A stretch of DNA of 59,520 nt, from positions 1-59,520 of the forward strand of contig NZ_BOMZ01000050.1 of assembly GCF_016862455.1 (NCBI RefSeq), given 5' to 3'. Below the pieces are notes generated by a model. It saw only the letters and a list, made by a program, of their open reading frames with translations. It had not been told where the DNA came from and did not search any database. Each line of letters opens with the position of its first letter. The first letter of the stretch is position 1. Both the position numbers and the translations under genes were made by a program. The stretch comes from Actinoplanes utahensis. Lineage in GTDB: Bacteria; Actinomycetota; Actinomycetes; Mycobacteriales; Micromonosporaceae. Below are positions 41,992-54,254 of the stretch, piece by piece.

Positions 41992-43143
41992 TCAGCCGCG
42001 GGTGTACGAGCCCATCATCTGGACCTCGCCGCTGCCCTCGACGACCTCGCCGACCTGCCACGCCTCGACACCACGGCCGGTCAGGTACGCCATGGCACGG
42101 TCCGCGTCGTCGGAGGAGACGACCGCGAACATGCCGACACCCATGTTGAAGGTGGCCTCCATCTCCGAGTCCTCGATCCGGCCCTTGGCCTGGATCAGGT
42201 CGAAGATCGGCTGCGGGCGCCAGGTGGAGCGGTCCACGATGGCGTCCATGTTCTCGGGCAGCACCCGGTTCAGGTTGCCGGGGATGCCACCGCCGGTGAC
42301 GTGCGAGAACGCCCGCACCTCGGTCTCCTCGATCAGGCCCAGGCAGTCCTTGGCGTAGATCTTGGTGGGGGTGAGCAGTTCCTCGCCCAGGGTGCGCTGG
42401 GTGCCGAAGTCGTCGACCACGGTGTCCAGGCGCATCCGGCCGGCGCCGAGCAGCACGTGCCGGACCAGCGAGTAACCGTTGGAGTGCAGACCGGAGGAGC
42501 GCATCGCGATGACCGCGTCGCCGAGCTCGACCCGCTCCTTGCCGAGGATCTCGCTCTCCTCGACCACACCCACGCCGGTGGCGGAGACGTCGTACTCGTC
42601 GGGGCGCAACACGCCGGGGTGCTCGGCGGTCTCGCCACCGAGCAGGGCACAGCCGGCGTACCGGCAGCCGTCGGCGATACCGGCGCCGATCTCGGCGACC
42701 TTGTCCGGGACGACCTCGCCGCAAGCGATGTAGTCGAGCAGGAACAGCGGCTCGGCGCCGCAGGCCACCAGGTCGTCGACGACCATCGCGACCAGGTCGA
42801 TGCCGATGGTGTCGTGGATGTCGAGTTGCTGCGCGATGACCAGCTTGGTGCCCACACCGTCGGTGGACGAGGCCAGGATCGGGCTCTTGTACTTCGCGGC
42901 GTTCAGCCGGAACAGGCCGGAGAAGCCACCCAGGTCACCGATCACCTCGGGCCGGGAGGTCTTCTTCACCTTCTGCTTGAGCAGCTCGACGGCACGGTCA
43001 CCGGCTTCGATGGAGACACCCGCGGCTGCGTACGTGGCCGAGCGCTTGCGCACTCCGCGGCCGGAGCCCGCCGTCCAGAGCTGACGGTCGCCTCCTTCGG
43101 CGCCGTTGGATCCGGCACTGCTGCGCTCGGACACGTGCGTCAC
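41992..43143 (-). CDS. purM: Phosphoribosylformylglycinamidine cyclo-ligase
   Basis: 383 residues from GTG 43143, with GGGGAG 5 bp upstream. Makes AIR from FGAM with ATP. Family motifs: ASSTDGVGTKL, DLVAMVVDDLVACGAEPLFL, ALLGGETAEHPGV and SSGLHSNGYSLVR. An extra ~25-residue polar N-terminus precedes the core. Runs 34 bp downstream of purF. Confidence 0.95.
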   Translation of the reverse strand: MTHVSERSSAGSNGAEGGDRQLWTAGSGRGVRKRSATYAAAGVSIEAGDRAVELLKQKVKKTSRPEVIGDLGGFSGLFRLNAAKYKSPILASSTDGVGTKLVIAQQLDIHDTIGIDLVAMVVDDLVACGAEPLFLLDYIACGEVVPDKVAEIGAGIADGCRYAGCALLGGETAEHPGVLRPDEYDVSATGVGVVEESEILGKERVELGDAVIAMRSSGLHSNGYSLVRHVLLGAGRMRLDTVVDDFGTQRTLGEELLTPTKIYAKDCLGLIEETEVRAFSHVTGGGIPGNLNRVLPENMDAIVDRSTWRPQPIFDLIQAKGRIEDSEMEATFNMGVGMFAVVSSDDADRAMAYLTGRGVEAWQVGEVVEGSGEVQMMGSYTRG

Positions 43144-43177
43144 GGTTCTCCCCTTAGCGGTTCTGTGTAACTGAAGG

Positions 43178-44788
43178 TCACGGGTGGTGCAGCGCGTTAG
43201 CGCCACCGGGGCTGGCCACCAGCGGCTCCGATGCCGGGCGGTCGTCGCCCGCGTGCTCGCGGGCCTCGTAGTCGGTCTCGAGATCGGCGACGGCGGCCGT
43301 GGCCGCGTCGGCGGAGGCGCCCGGCATCGAGGCGCGACGGCCGACACCCTCCAGGACGTGCTTGCCGATCAGGTCACTGGTGGGCAGCTCGATCGGGTAC
43401 TCCCCGTCGAAGCAGGCCATGCAGAGCCGGGACTTCGGCTGCTCGGTCGCCTGGACCAGACCGTCCAGCGAGACGTAGCCGAGGCTGTCGGCGCCGATCG
43501 ACCGGCGGATGCCGTCGATCTCCAGGCCGTTGGCGATCAGCTCGGCCCGGGTCGCGAAGTCGATGCCGTAGAAGCACGGCCACTTCACCGGCGGCGACGA
43601 GATCCGGACGTGGATCTCCAGCGCGCCGGCCTCCCGCAGCATCCGGATCTGCGCCCGCTGGGTGTTGCCGCGCACGATCGAGTCGTCGATCACGACGATC
43701 CGCTTGCCGCGGACCACCTCGCGCAGCGGGTTCAGCTTCAGCCGGATGCCGAGCTGACGGATGGTCTGCGAGGGCTGGATGAAGGTCCGGCCGACGTACG
43801 CGTTCTTCATGAAACCGGCGCTGTACGGGATACCGGAGGCCTCGGCGTAACCGATGGCGGCCGGGATGCCCGACTCGGGCACACCGATCACCAGGTCCGC
43901 CTCGACCGGGTGCTCCTTGGCCAGCTTGCGGCCGACCTCGACGCGGGCCGAGTAGATGTTGCGGCCGGCGATCGTGGTGTCCGGGCGGGCCAGGTACACG
44001 TACTCGAAGAGGCAGCCCTTGGGCTCGGGCGCGGCGAACCGGCTGGACCGCAGGCCGTGCTCGTCGATCGCGATGATCTCGCCGGGCTCCACCTCGCGGA
44101 CGAAGCTGGCGCCGGTGATGTCCAGGGCCGCGGTCTCGCTGGCGACCACCCAGCCCCGCTCCATCCGGCCGAGCACCAGCGGGCGGACGCCCTGCGGGTC
44201 GCGGGCGGCGTAGAGGGTGTGCTCGTCCATGAAGACGAAGCTGAAGGCGCCGCGCAGGGTCGGCAGCAGCTCGAGCGCGGCGGCCTCGACCGAGAGGTCG
44301 GGACGCCCGGCGAGCAGCGTGGTGACCAGGGCGGTGTCGGAGGTGGAGTCGCCCACCTCGAGGCCGCGGTCGGCGACTTCCTTGGCCAGCTCGGCGGTGT
44401 TGACCAGATTGCCGTTGTGAGCCAGGGCGATCGTCGTGCCGGCCGGGGTGGCCCGGATGGTGGGCTGGGCGTTCTCCCAGTTGGAGCCGCCGGTGGTGGA
44501 ATACCTCGCGTGGCCGATCGCCAGGTGGCCGCGCAGGCTCGCCAGCGTGGGCTCGTCGAAAACCTGGGAGACCAGGCCGATGTCCTTGTAGACCACCACG
44601 CCCGAGCCGTCACTCACCGCGATGCCGGCGGCCTCCTGGCCGCGGTGCTGCAGTGCGTAAAGCCCGAAGTACGTGAGTTTGGCGACCTCTTCCTCGGGGG
44701 CCCAGACGCCGAAGACGCCACAGGCGTCCTGGGGGCCGCGTTCCTGGGGGTCGAGATCGTCGGTCAGTAGGCCGTCGCCTCGGGGCAC
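43178..44788 (-). CDS. purF: Amidophosphoribosyltransferase
   Basis: 536 residues, GTG 44788 with GAGGGAG upstream. First step of purine synthesis: PRPP plus glutamine to phosphoribosylamine. The N-terminal glutaminase has the catalytic Cys in DACGVFGVWAP after a ~20-residue propeptide-like stretch, and QHRGQEAAGI. The C-terminal PRPP loop reads VVIDDSIVRGNTQR. Long C-terminal tail. Operon with purM. Confidence 0.96.
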   Translation of the reverse strand: MPRGDGLLTDDLDPQERGPQDACGVFGVWAPEEEVAKLTYFGLYALQHRGQEAAGIAVSDGSGVVVYKDIGLVSQVFDEPTLASLRGHLAIGHARYSTTGGSNWENAQPTIRATPAGTTIALAHNGNLVNTAELAKEVADRGLEVGDSTSDTALVTTLLAGRPDLSVEAAALELLPTLRGAFSFVFMDEHTLYAARDPQGVRPLVLGRMERGWVVASETAALDITGASFVREVEPGEIIAIDEHGLRSSRFAAPEPKGCLFEYVYLARPDTTIAGRNIYSARVEVGRKLAKEHPVEADLVIGVPESGIPAAIGYAEASGIPYSAGFMKNAYVGRTFIQPSQTIRQLGIRLKLNPLREVVRGKRIVVIDDSIVRGNTQRAQIRMLREAGALEIHVRISSPPVKWPCFYGIDFATRAELIANGLEIDGIRRSIGADSLGYVSLDGLVQATEQPKSRLCMACFDGEYPIELPTSDLIGKHVLEGVGRRASMPGASADAATAAVADLETDYEAREHAGDDRPASEPLVASPGGANALHHP

Positions 44789-44883
44789 CTGCTCGCTCCC
44801 TCATGTCGGGTCTGCACGAACCTGAACTGGCCGGTCCGTCCGACCGACCAGTGTACGCGAGCCTGCGGGAACGCCACCCTGGC

Positions 44884-45246
44884 TCAGGAGTCGATCAGTG
44901 GCAGGTACTCGGAGATGTCGGTACGGATTCCGCTGGCCCGGACCCGTCCGGCGCCGACCGCCTCGTGCCACGGCAGACGGCCGGAGGCCACGAGCAGCCA
45001 CGTCATCGGATCCGTTTCCACCACATTGGGCGGAGTGCCGCGCGTGTGCCGCGGACCGGCAACGCACTGAATCGCACCGAAAGGTGGAATACGCACCTCC
45101 ACCGAACGGCCAGGCGCTCGGCGGGACAACTCGGTCAGCAGTGCTCGCACGGCATCACGGAGCACCACGCGCGCCGGTTCGGCACCCCGGTCCAGCGCGT
45201 CCAGCGCCTCATGAACCGACTCGGAATTATTGTGCGCAGAGGACAT
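44884..45246 (-). CDS. Sterol carrier family protein
   Basis: 120 residues from ATG 45246. RSVEVRIPPFGAIQCVAGPR, TPPNVVETDPMTWLLVASGR and ISEYLPLID match the actinomycete sterol-carrier-like protein that sits beside purF. Role unknown; binds hydrophobic ligands in the family. Confidence 0.78.
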   Translation of the reverse strand: MSSAHNNSESVHEALDALDRGAEPARVVLRDAVRALLTELSRRAPGRSVEVRIPPFGAIQCVAGPRHTRGTPPNVVETDPMTWLLVASGRLPWHEAVGAGRVRASGIRTDISEYLPLIDS

Positions 45247-45399
45247 GTCGGGACGATACGACCCGACTCCCCGGTAACGGACCCCGCCCTGGGTCGCGCA
45301 AGTGACGTATGACAAGGCATAGTTGCCGACGGTGTACACGTCGTGGGATCCGCCGGACATCAAAGAATCCGGGGACCGCGCGACCGGAAGGCGGTGGAC

Positions 45400-47145
45400 G
45401 TGACGACGCACCTACGAGCCCGGACGGCCCAGGCCGGTGCGTTCCTGGCGCTGGTCGCCGGCGTGGTGGCCGGTACACAGACGGCTGCTCTGGCAGACCC
45501 CCCAACCGTGGAGATCAACGCGGCCAACGAGGCCGAGTCCGGCTCCACTCTATCCGTCTCCTACACGGTTAGTAACCCCGCCGGTCCGGATGGTAACGAG
45601 GGTGAGGGCCAGGGCCAGCAGGCCCCGGAGGCTGACGTCCAGGTCAACACGAACGGCGCGACCTGCCGTGGCGCCTGCGGCGGCGACCGGGTCGCCGACG
45701 GCAGCTCCAACACCTTCGACGCGACGCTCAAGCTGCCGACCGTCGACGCCGGCCAGTCGCGGCAGGTCACGTTCACGGTCCGCGTGGTCGCGGGCGACGA
45801 GCGGGCCGAGCGGAGCGTGACCATCAACGTGAAGGGCCCCGAGGCGCCGACCACGGTGCGCTCGGTGTCCGGACGGGTCAAGGACGACTCCGGCGACCGC
45901 GTGTCCGGTGTCCGGGTCGTCATGCAGGACAGCCAGGGCCACCAGTACACGACCGACACCAACGGCTCCGGCAGCTACTCGTTCAACTCGTCGGACTCGC
46001 AGCCGATCGCGGCCGGCAGCATCAAGGTCGCGGCCGCCAAGGACGGCTACAAGGCCGCCTCGCTGACCGTGCAGGGCACCGCGGGCAACACCGTGAACGT
46101 CCCGCTCACGATCACGAAGGTGGCGGCGCAGACCAGCTCGCCGACGCCCTCTCCCAGCGCGACGAAAAGCGCGCCCGCCTCCGCGGCGCCCGTCGACGAG
46201 GAGACCGCCGGCGACGAGGGCGACAACAAGGCCAACACCATCGACACCACCAACGCCGCCGACAACGCCGATGACGAGGGCGCCAACTGGCTGCTGATCA
46301 TCATGGGCGCGCTGCTCGTGGCGGCCGGCATCGGCGCGATGGCGCTGGTCTGGATGCGGCGCAAGAAGGCCGAGGAGCTCAGCAGCGACACCGGCATCGG
46401 CAAGGCCGTCCCGGCGGGCGCGGGCTTCGACGCGACCCGGGTCGCCGCGCCGGTCGGCGCCGGCCGCGCCGGCAACGACGCCACCATGATCGCTCCGGCC
46501 GCCGGCATGGGCGGGGCCAGCCTCGCGGACGCGCCCACGATGATCCACCGACCGGCCGCGCCGGTCGAGGACGAGTTCCCGGACCCCTACGGCGCTCCGC
46601 TGCCGCCCAACGGCGGTTACGGCGGCGCGACCAACCAGTGGGGCAACGAGGCCGGTGGCGGCAACTACGGCGGCGCCACGCAGCCGTACGGCCAGCAGGC
46701 CGGCGGTTACGGTGCGGCTCCCCAGGCCGGCGGGTACGCCGACGGCGGCCAGCAGCGCTTCGACGAGCACACCAGCATGTACCAGCCGGACCAGCCGCAG
46801 CGGTACGACGAGCACACCAGCATGTACCAGCCGGATCAGGGCAACGGGTACGGCGGCGCCGCCTACAGCGGTGACGGTTACGACCAGGGTGGGTACGACC
46901 AGCACGGCAACTACGCCGGCCAGGGCGGGTACGACCAGGGCGGTTACCCGCAGCAGGGTGGGTACGACCAGCACGGTGGCTACCCCCCGCAACAGCAGCA
47001 GGCCGGCTGGGACGACCAGCACGGTGGGTACCCCCCGCAACAGCAGCAGGCCGGTTGGGACGACCAGCAGCAGAAGGGCTGGAACGCTCAGCAGCAGCAG
47101 GGCGGGTACGACCAGCGGCGCCCGAACCGGGACTGGAACGACTGA
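45400..47145 (+). CDS. Secreted/membrane protein with CarboxypepD-like domain and Q/G/Y-rich cytoplasmic tail
   Basis: 581 residues from GTG 45400. Signal peptide (AGAFLALVAGVVAGTQTAAL then AD), a CARDB-like extracellular domain, a carboxypeptidase-regulatory-like beta domain (SVSGRVKDDSGDRVSGVRVV), a Ser/Pro/Thr linker, and a membrane span WLLIIMGALLVAAGIGAMAL near residue 297. The cytoplasmic part has Thr motifs (FDATRVAAP, NDATMIAP, ADAPTMIHRP, two DEHTSMYQPDQ), then a disordered Q/G/Y tail. The Thr motifs look like kinase/FHA docking sites; inference. Two exact-period 48-bp DNA repeats lie at 46972 and 47020. Confidence 0.78.
   Translation: MTTHLRARTAQAGAFLALVAGVVAGTQTAALADPPTVEINAANEAESGSTLSVSYTVSNPAGPDGNEGEGQGQQAPEADVQVNTNGATCRGACGGDRVADGSSNTFDATLKLPTVDAGQSRQVTFTVRVVAGDERAERSVTINVKGPEAPTTVRSVSGRVKDDSGDRVSGVRVVMQDSQGHQYTTDTNGSGSYSFNSSDSQPIAAGSIKVAAAKDGYKAASLTVQGTAGNTVNVPLTITKVAAQTSSPTPSPSATKSAPASAAPVDEETAGDEGDNKANTIDTTNAADNADDEGANWLLIIMGALLVAAGIGAMALVWMRRKKAEELSSDTGIGKAVPAGAGFDATRVAAPVGAGRAGNDATMIAPAAGMGGASLADAPTMIHRPAAPVEDEFPDPYGAPLPPNGGYGGATNQWGNEAGGGNYGGATQPYGQQAGGYGAAPQAGGYADGGQQRFDEHTSMYQPDQPQRYDEHTSMYQPDQGNGYGGAAYSGDGYDQGGYDQHGNYAGQGGYDQGGYPQQGGYDQHGGYPPQQQQAGWDDQHGGYPPQQQQAGWDDQQQKGWNAQQQQGGYDQRRPNRDWND
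46972..47067 (+). repeat. 48-bp coding tandem repeat, 2 units
   Basis: Copies at 46972-47019 and 47020-47067 encode HGGYPPQQQQAGWDDQ twice. They differ at two third-codon-position-type bases only. Lies in the disordered tail. Confidence 0.85.
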
Positions 47146-47164
47146 CCTCGTACCCCGGAAATGA

Positions 47165-47194
47165 TTAAGGCCCCCGCATCAGCGGGGGCCTTAA
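47165..47194. terminator. Bidirectional terminator
   Basis: TTAAGGCCCCCGC / GCGGGGGCCTTAA, perfect 13-bp stem with ATCA loop, between the convergent membrane protein gene and purL. Confidence 0.92.
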
Positions 47195-47210
47195 CTGTTT
47201 GCGGCGGTGA

Positions 47211-49672
<2,462 letters not shown>

Positions 49673-49676
<4 letters not shown>

Positions 49677-50377
49677 TGTTGTCCCCCTGCGAGCTGACCG
49701 CCCGCGGACGACCCGGCCAGGGCCCGCAGGACGGAGGTGAAGAAGCCGAGGCCGTCCAGCGACGGGCCGGTCAGCGCCTCCACGGCGTGTTCCGGGTGCG
49801 GCATGATGCCGACGACGTTGCCGGCCTCGTTGGTGATGCCGGCGATGTCGCGCTGCGAGCCGTTCGGGTTGCCGTTGATGTACCGGGCGATGACCCGGCC
49901 CTCGGCCTCGAGCGCGTCGAGGGTGTGGGTGTCGGCGACGAAGCAGCCCTCACCGTTCTTCACCGGGATCAGGATCTCCTGGCCGGCGGTGAAGCCGTTG
50001 GTCCAGGCGGTGTTGGTGGCCTCGACCTTGAGCCACTGGTCCCGGTTGCGGAAGTGCAGGTGCTGGTTCCGGGTCAGCGCGCCGGGCAGCAGGTGCGCCT
50101 CGCAGAGGACCTGGAAACCGTTGCAGATGCCGAGCACGGGCAGACCGCCGCGTGCCGCATCGATGATGGACTCCATCACCGGCGCGAACCGGGCGATGGC
50201 GCCGCAGCGCAGATAGTCGCCGTAGGAGAACCCGCCGGGCAGGACGACGGCGTCCACTCCATGCAGGTCGGGGTCGCCGTGCCAGAGGCGGACGGCCTCG
50301 GCGCCGGCAAGACGGGCGGCGCGGGCCGCGTCCCCGTCGTCGAGCGAACCCGGGAAGGTGACCACACCGATCCGCAT
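49673..50377 (-). CDS. purQ: FGAM synthase glutaminase subunit PurQ
   Basis: 234 residues. Class I glutamine amidotransferase: catalytic Cys in LGICNGFQVLCEA, and His-Glu in MPHPEHAVEAL. The N-terminus is RIGVVTFPGSLDDGDAARAA. Supplies ammonia to PurL. 2 bp downstream of purS. Confidence 0.97.
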
Positions 50378-50379
50378 GG

Positions 50380-50634
50380 TCAGGCGACCTCCGCCGCGGC
50401 GGCTTCGACGCGGATCTCGAAGTCCTCGATCACCGGGTTGGCGAGCAGCTTGTCGGCGATCTCCCGGGCCCGGTCCAGGTCCGGTTCTCCAGCGAAATCG
50501 ATCTCGATCCGGCGGCCGATGCGAACAGATGAGACATCGGTGACGCCGAGCCGGGGCAGCGCATTCGCCACCGCTTGACCCTGCGGGTCCAGGATCTCCG
50601 GCTTGAGCATGACGTCGACCACGACGCGAGCCAC
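50380..50634 (-). CDS. purS: FGAM synthase subunit PurS
   Basis: 84 residues from GTG 50634, chosen because AGGAG precedes it at normal distance and homologues begin ARVVVDVMLKPEILDPQGQA; GTG 50640 is crowded against that site. Small bridging subunit needed for the PurLQS complex. First gene of purS-purQ-purL. Confidence 0.95.
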   Translation of the reverse strand: MARVVVDVMLKPEILDPQGQAVANALPRLGVTDVSSVRIGRRIEIDFAGEPDLDRAREIADKLLANPVIEDFEIRVEAAAAEVA

Positions 50635-50856
50635 GGGCACTCCTGACTGATAGGTGTAAGCAGGCGAAGCCTACCCGGTGAACCTCGCACGGAAGCCGGG
50701 GGCCGGTTTCCGCGGCCGGACGTCAGGGTCATTGAGCAGGCGTGCGGGAACATCCCACAGTGATATGTATCGATTGGATTCTGGACGGGGGACGAACCGC
50801 GACTTAGGTTGCATTCGTCGATCTCGATGCGAGCATCCCCGGAAGGAATTCTCGAC

Positions 50857-51537
50857 GTGCGCATACGACTCCTGGCCGCCCTCACCGGCGTGGTCGCCGC
50901 CCTGGTCGCCCCCACCACCGCCCAGGCCGCGGACCCCGACGTCACCCCGTACATCATCGGCGGTGGCACCGTCTCCTCCGCACCGTGGGCCGCCGCGATC
51001 TTCGCCAACGGCGCCTTCACCTGCTCCGGCACGATCATCTCGGCGAACTACGTGCTCACCGCCCGGCACTGCGTGGGCAGCTCGATGTCGGTACGGGTCG
51101 GCAGCGTGAACCGCGCCTCGGGCGGCGTCACCCGTACCGTCGCCTCGTCCTCGACCCGCTACGACCTCGCGCTGCTCCGCCTCAGCACCTCGGTCAGCAC
51201 CACCTACATGCCGCTGTCCAGCGCGTACCCGCCGGTCGGATCGACGAACAACATCTACGGCTGGGGCATGACCTGCTACTCCGGCTGCTCGGCGTCGCCC
51301 ACGCTGAAGACCGCCACGGTCCGGGTCACCTCGACCAGCGCGACCGACTACTACGGCGGCCGGGCGCTCGCCAGCACCCGGATCAACGGCAACGCGTGGC
51401 GTGGCGACTCGGGCGGTCCGCAGGTCTACAACGGCGCCCAGGTGGGCGTCGCGTCGACCGCGGACGGCACGAGCAACCAGTACTACGGCAGCGTGGCCTA
51501 CAACCGGGCCTGGATCACCTCGATCGCCGGCGTCTGA
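50857..51537 (+). CDS. Secreted trypsin-like serine protease (S1A)
   Basis: 226 residues from GTG 50857, GGAAGGA upstream. Signal peptide RLLAALTGVVAALVAPTTAQ then A, short propeptide, mature start IIGGGTVSS. Catalytic triad: His in LTARHCVG, Asp in YDLALLRL, Ser in WRGDSGGPQV. Lies alone between purine genes. A hairpin with arms GTGTGGAGT (51546) and ACTCCACAC (51576) follows as terminator. Confidence 0.92.
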   Translation: MRIRLLAALTGVVAALVAPTTAQAADPDVTPYIIGGGTVSSAPWAAAIFANGAFTCSGTIISANYVLTARHCVGSSMSVRVGSVNRASGGVTRTVASSSTRYDLALLRLSTSVSTTYMPLSSAYPPVGSTNNIYGWGMTCYSGCSASPTLKTATVRVTSTSATDYYGGRALASTRINGNAWRGDSGGPQVYNGAQVGVASTADGTSNQYYGSVAYNRAWITSIAGV

Positions 51538-51591
51538 GAACGAGCGTGTGGAGTTCGGCCGCTGTTCGCGCCCGGACTCCACACGGGGCGA

Positions 51592-53013
51592 TCAGAGAAT
51601 CGGTGCGGGTGCGTACGCCGCCGCCGCCGGGTGCTGAGCAACGATCTCGGCCACCCGGTCGGCCACGGCACGCACCTGCGCCGGCGCCGCGCCCACGAAA
51701 GCGGCCCGGTCCGCGACGAGCGTGTCGATCTCGGCGCGGGACAGCTGCAGCCGGCCGTCGGCCGCCAGACGGTCGAAGAGGTCGTTGACCGCCGCGCCCT
51801 TCTCCCGCATGGCCAGGGCGACGCCGACCGCGTGCTCCTTGATCACCTCGTGCGCGACCTCCCGGCCGACGCCCTTGCGCACCGCCGCGACGAGCACCTT
51901 GGTGGTGGCCAGGAAGGGCAGGAAGCGGTCCAGCTCACGGGCGATCACCGCGGGGTACGCCCCGAACTCGTCCAGAACCGTCAGGAACGTCTGGAACAGC
52001 CCGTCGGTGGCGAAGAACGCGTCCGGCAGGGCCACCCGGCGCACCACCGAGCAGGAGACGTCACCCTCGTTCCACTGGTCGCCGGCCAGCTCGCCGACCA
52101 TCGACAGGTAACCGCGGACGATCACCGCGAGGCCGTTGACCCGCTCCGACGACCGGGTGTTCATCTTGTGCGGCATCGCCGACGAGCCGACCTGGCCCGG
52201 CTTGAAGCCCTCGGTGACCAGCTCCTGGCCGACCATCAGGCGGATCGTGGTGGCCAGCGACGACGGCCCGGCGACGATCTGGGCGAGCGCCGAGACCACG
52301 TCGAAGTCCAGCGACCGCGGGTAGACCTGGCCGACGCTGGACAGCACCCGCTTGAACCCGAGGTGCTCGGCGACGCGCTGCTCCAGGCTCTCCACCTTGC
52401 CGGAGTCGCCGTCGAAGAGGTCGAGCTGGTCAGCGGCGGTCCCGACCGGGCCCTTGATGCCGCGCAGCGGGTACCGGCCGATCAGGTCGTCGAGCCGGTC
52501 GTACGCGATCAGCAGCTCCTCGGCCGCCGACGCGAACCGCTTGCCCAGCGTGGTGGCCTGCGCCGCGACGTTGTGCGACCGGCCGGTCATCACCAGGTCG
52601 GAGTGCTCGATCGCCAGCGCGGACAGACGGGACAGGGCGGCCACCACCCGGCCGCGGATCAGCTCGAGCGACGCCCGGATCTGCAGCTGCTCGACGTTCT
52701 CGGTCAGGTCGCGGGAGGTCATCCCCTTGTGAATCTGCTCGAAGCCGGCCAGCTCGCTGAACTCCTCGATGCGGGCCTTCACGTCGTGCCGGGTGATCCG
52801 CTCGCGAGCGGCGATGGACGCCAGGTCGACACGGTCGAGGACGGCCTCGTACGCCTCGACGGCGCCCTCGGGCACGTCGACGCCGAGATCACGCTGAGCC
52901 TTCAGGACCGCGAGCCACAGCTGGCGCTCCATCCGGATCTTCTCCTCCGGAGACCAGAGAGCGACGAGATCGGCGGAGGCGTACCGGGCGGCGAGCACGT
53001 TCGGGATGGTCAC
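51592..53013 (-). CDS. purB: Adenylosuccinate lyase
   Basis: 473 residues from GTG 53013. Splits SAICAR and adenylosuccinate, releasing fumarate. The signature loop GSSAMPHKMNTRSSERVNGL, TSRDLTENVEQLQIRASLEL and a TGRSHNVAAQATTLGKRFA His region are present. The start overlaps the stop of the MFS gene (GTGA). A longer upstream frame is just the overlapping MFS region. Confidence 0.96.
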   Translation of the reverse strand: MTIPNVLAARYASADLVALWSPEEKIRMERQLWLAVLKAQRDLGVDVPEGAVEAYEAVLDRVDLASIAARERITRHDVKARIEEFSELAGFEQIHKGMTSRDLTENVEQLQIRASLELIRGRVVAALSRLSALAIEHSDLVMTGRSHNVAAQATTLGKRFASAAEELLIAYDRLDDLIGRYPLRGIKGPVGTAADQLDLFDGDSGKVESLEQRVAEHLGFKRVLSSVGQVYPRSLDFDVVSALAQIVAGPSSLATTIRLMVGQELVTEGFKPGQVGSSAMPHKMNTRSSERVNGLAVIVRGYLSMVGELAGDQWNEGDVSCSVVRRVALPDAFFATDGLFQTFLTVLDEFGAYPAVIARELDRFLPFLATTKVLVAAVRKGVGREVAHEVIKEHAVGVALAMREKGAAVNDLFDRLAADGRLQLSRAEIDTLVADRAAFVGAAPAQVRAVADRVAEIVAQHPAAAAYAPAPIL

Positions 53014-54254
53014 GCCGGGGATTCTTTCACGGTCGCCGGGACGTCCTCCGGCAACCGGTGACGCAGGGTACGGACATCGCGGCTGATCAGCATGGCGGCG
53101 ATGGACAGGAACATCAGCACGGCGGCCCCGATCAGGGTCGGCCGCAGCCCCGCCGACTCGGCGATCGGCCCGACCGCCACCTCGCCGACCGGCATGGCCA
53201 GGAACGAGCCGAGCATGTCGTACGAGTAGACCCGCGCCAGTCTGTCCGCCGGCACATGCTCCTGCATGGTCGTCTCCCAGGCGATGCCGAACTGCTCCAG
53301 CCCGATGCCGGCGACGAACCCGGTGACCAGCAGCACCGGCACGCTCGGCCAGACACCGAGGGCCAGCATCGGCAGGGTGACCAGGCTGCACGAGACACAG
53401 CCGAACAGCAGCAGGCGCCGTACCCGCAGCCGGATCGCGATCACCGCGCCGACCAGCATCCCGGCGGTCTGCGCGGCGAGCACCAGACCCCACGCCTGCC
53501 GGCCGAACGTCTGATCGGCGACCACCGGGCCGAGCACGTGGGCCGACCCGGCCCAGGCGACATTGCCGACACAGGCGCAGGCCACCACCACCCAGAGCCA
53601 GGTCCGGGAGCGGAACTCGACCCATCCGCCACGCAGGTCCGACAGGATCCCGGACCGCTGGCGGGCCTCGGCCGGCGGCAGGCGCAGGAACGCGAAGAAG
53701 AATGCCGAGAGCGCGAACGAGACGGCGTCGACGGCGATGCCCCAGCCCGGCCCGACCAGCGCGACGACCACTCCGCCGAGTGGCGCGCCGACGATCATCG
53801 CGCCGTTGGAGCACATCCGGTTGAGCCCGTTCGCCTGTTTCCGGATGTCCTCCGGAACCGTCTGCGGCACGATCGCGGCGGTGGCCGGCAGCGCCACCGC
53901 GGCGACGACGCCGTTGACCGCGGAGATCGCGATCAGCAGCGGCACGGTCGCCGTCCCGGTCAGCACCAGCACGGCCACCACGGCCTGGGTGGCGGCCGCG
54001 GCCAGACCCGCGCCGACCAGCACCAGCCCACGCGGCAGCCGGTCCGCCACCACGCCGCCGAAAAGCAGGAACAACACGTTGGTGAGAGTGCGTGCGCCGA
54101 CCACGAGCCCGAGGTCGCGAACCGAGCCGGTCAGATCGAGCACGGCGAAGGAGAGGGCAATCGGCGCGAAGGCGTTGCCCAGGGCGTTGACCGTGCGCCC
54201 GGCCAGCAGCAACCGGAAGTTGCGATGCCGCAGTGGGATGAGGACGCCGCTCAC
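53010..54254 (-). CDS. MFS transporter
   Basis: 414 residues from GTG 54254. About 12 hydrophobic spans; HRNFRLLLAGRTVNALGNAF at the N-terminus and GGVVADRLPRGLVLV in loop 2-3 are typical of the macrolide/enterobactin-exporter type. Substrate unknown. Overlaps both the ArsR-type regulator and purB by 4 bp. Confidence 0.88.
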   Translation of the reverse strand: MSGVLIPLRHRNFRLLLAGRTVNALGNAFAPIALSFAVLDLTGSVRDLGLVVGARTLTNVLFLLFGGVVADRLPRGLVLVGAGLAAAATQAVVAVLVLTGTATVPLLIAISAVNGVVAAVALPATAAIVPQTVPEDIRKQANGLNRMCSNGAMIVGAPLGGVVVALVGPGWGIAVDAVSFALSAFFFAFLRLPPAEARQRSGILSDLRGGWVEFRSRTWLWVVVACACVGNVAWAGSAHVLGPVVADQTFGRQAWGLVLAAQTAGMLVGAVIAIRLRVRRLLLFGCVSCSLVTLPMLALGVWPSVPVLLVTGFVAGIGLEQFGIAWETTMQEHVPADRLARVYSYDMLGSFLAMPVGEVAVGPIAESAGLRPTLIGAAVLMFLSIAAMLISRDVRTLRHRLPEDVPATVKESPA

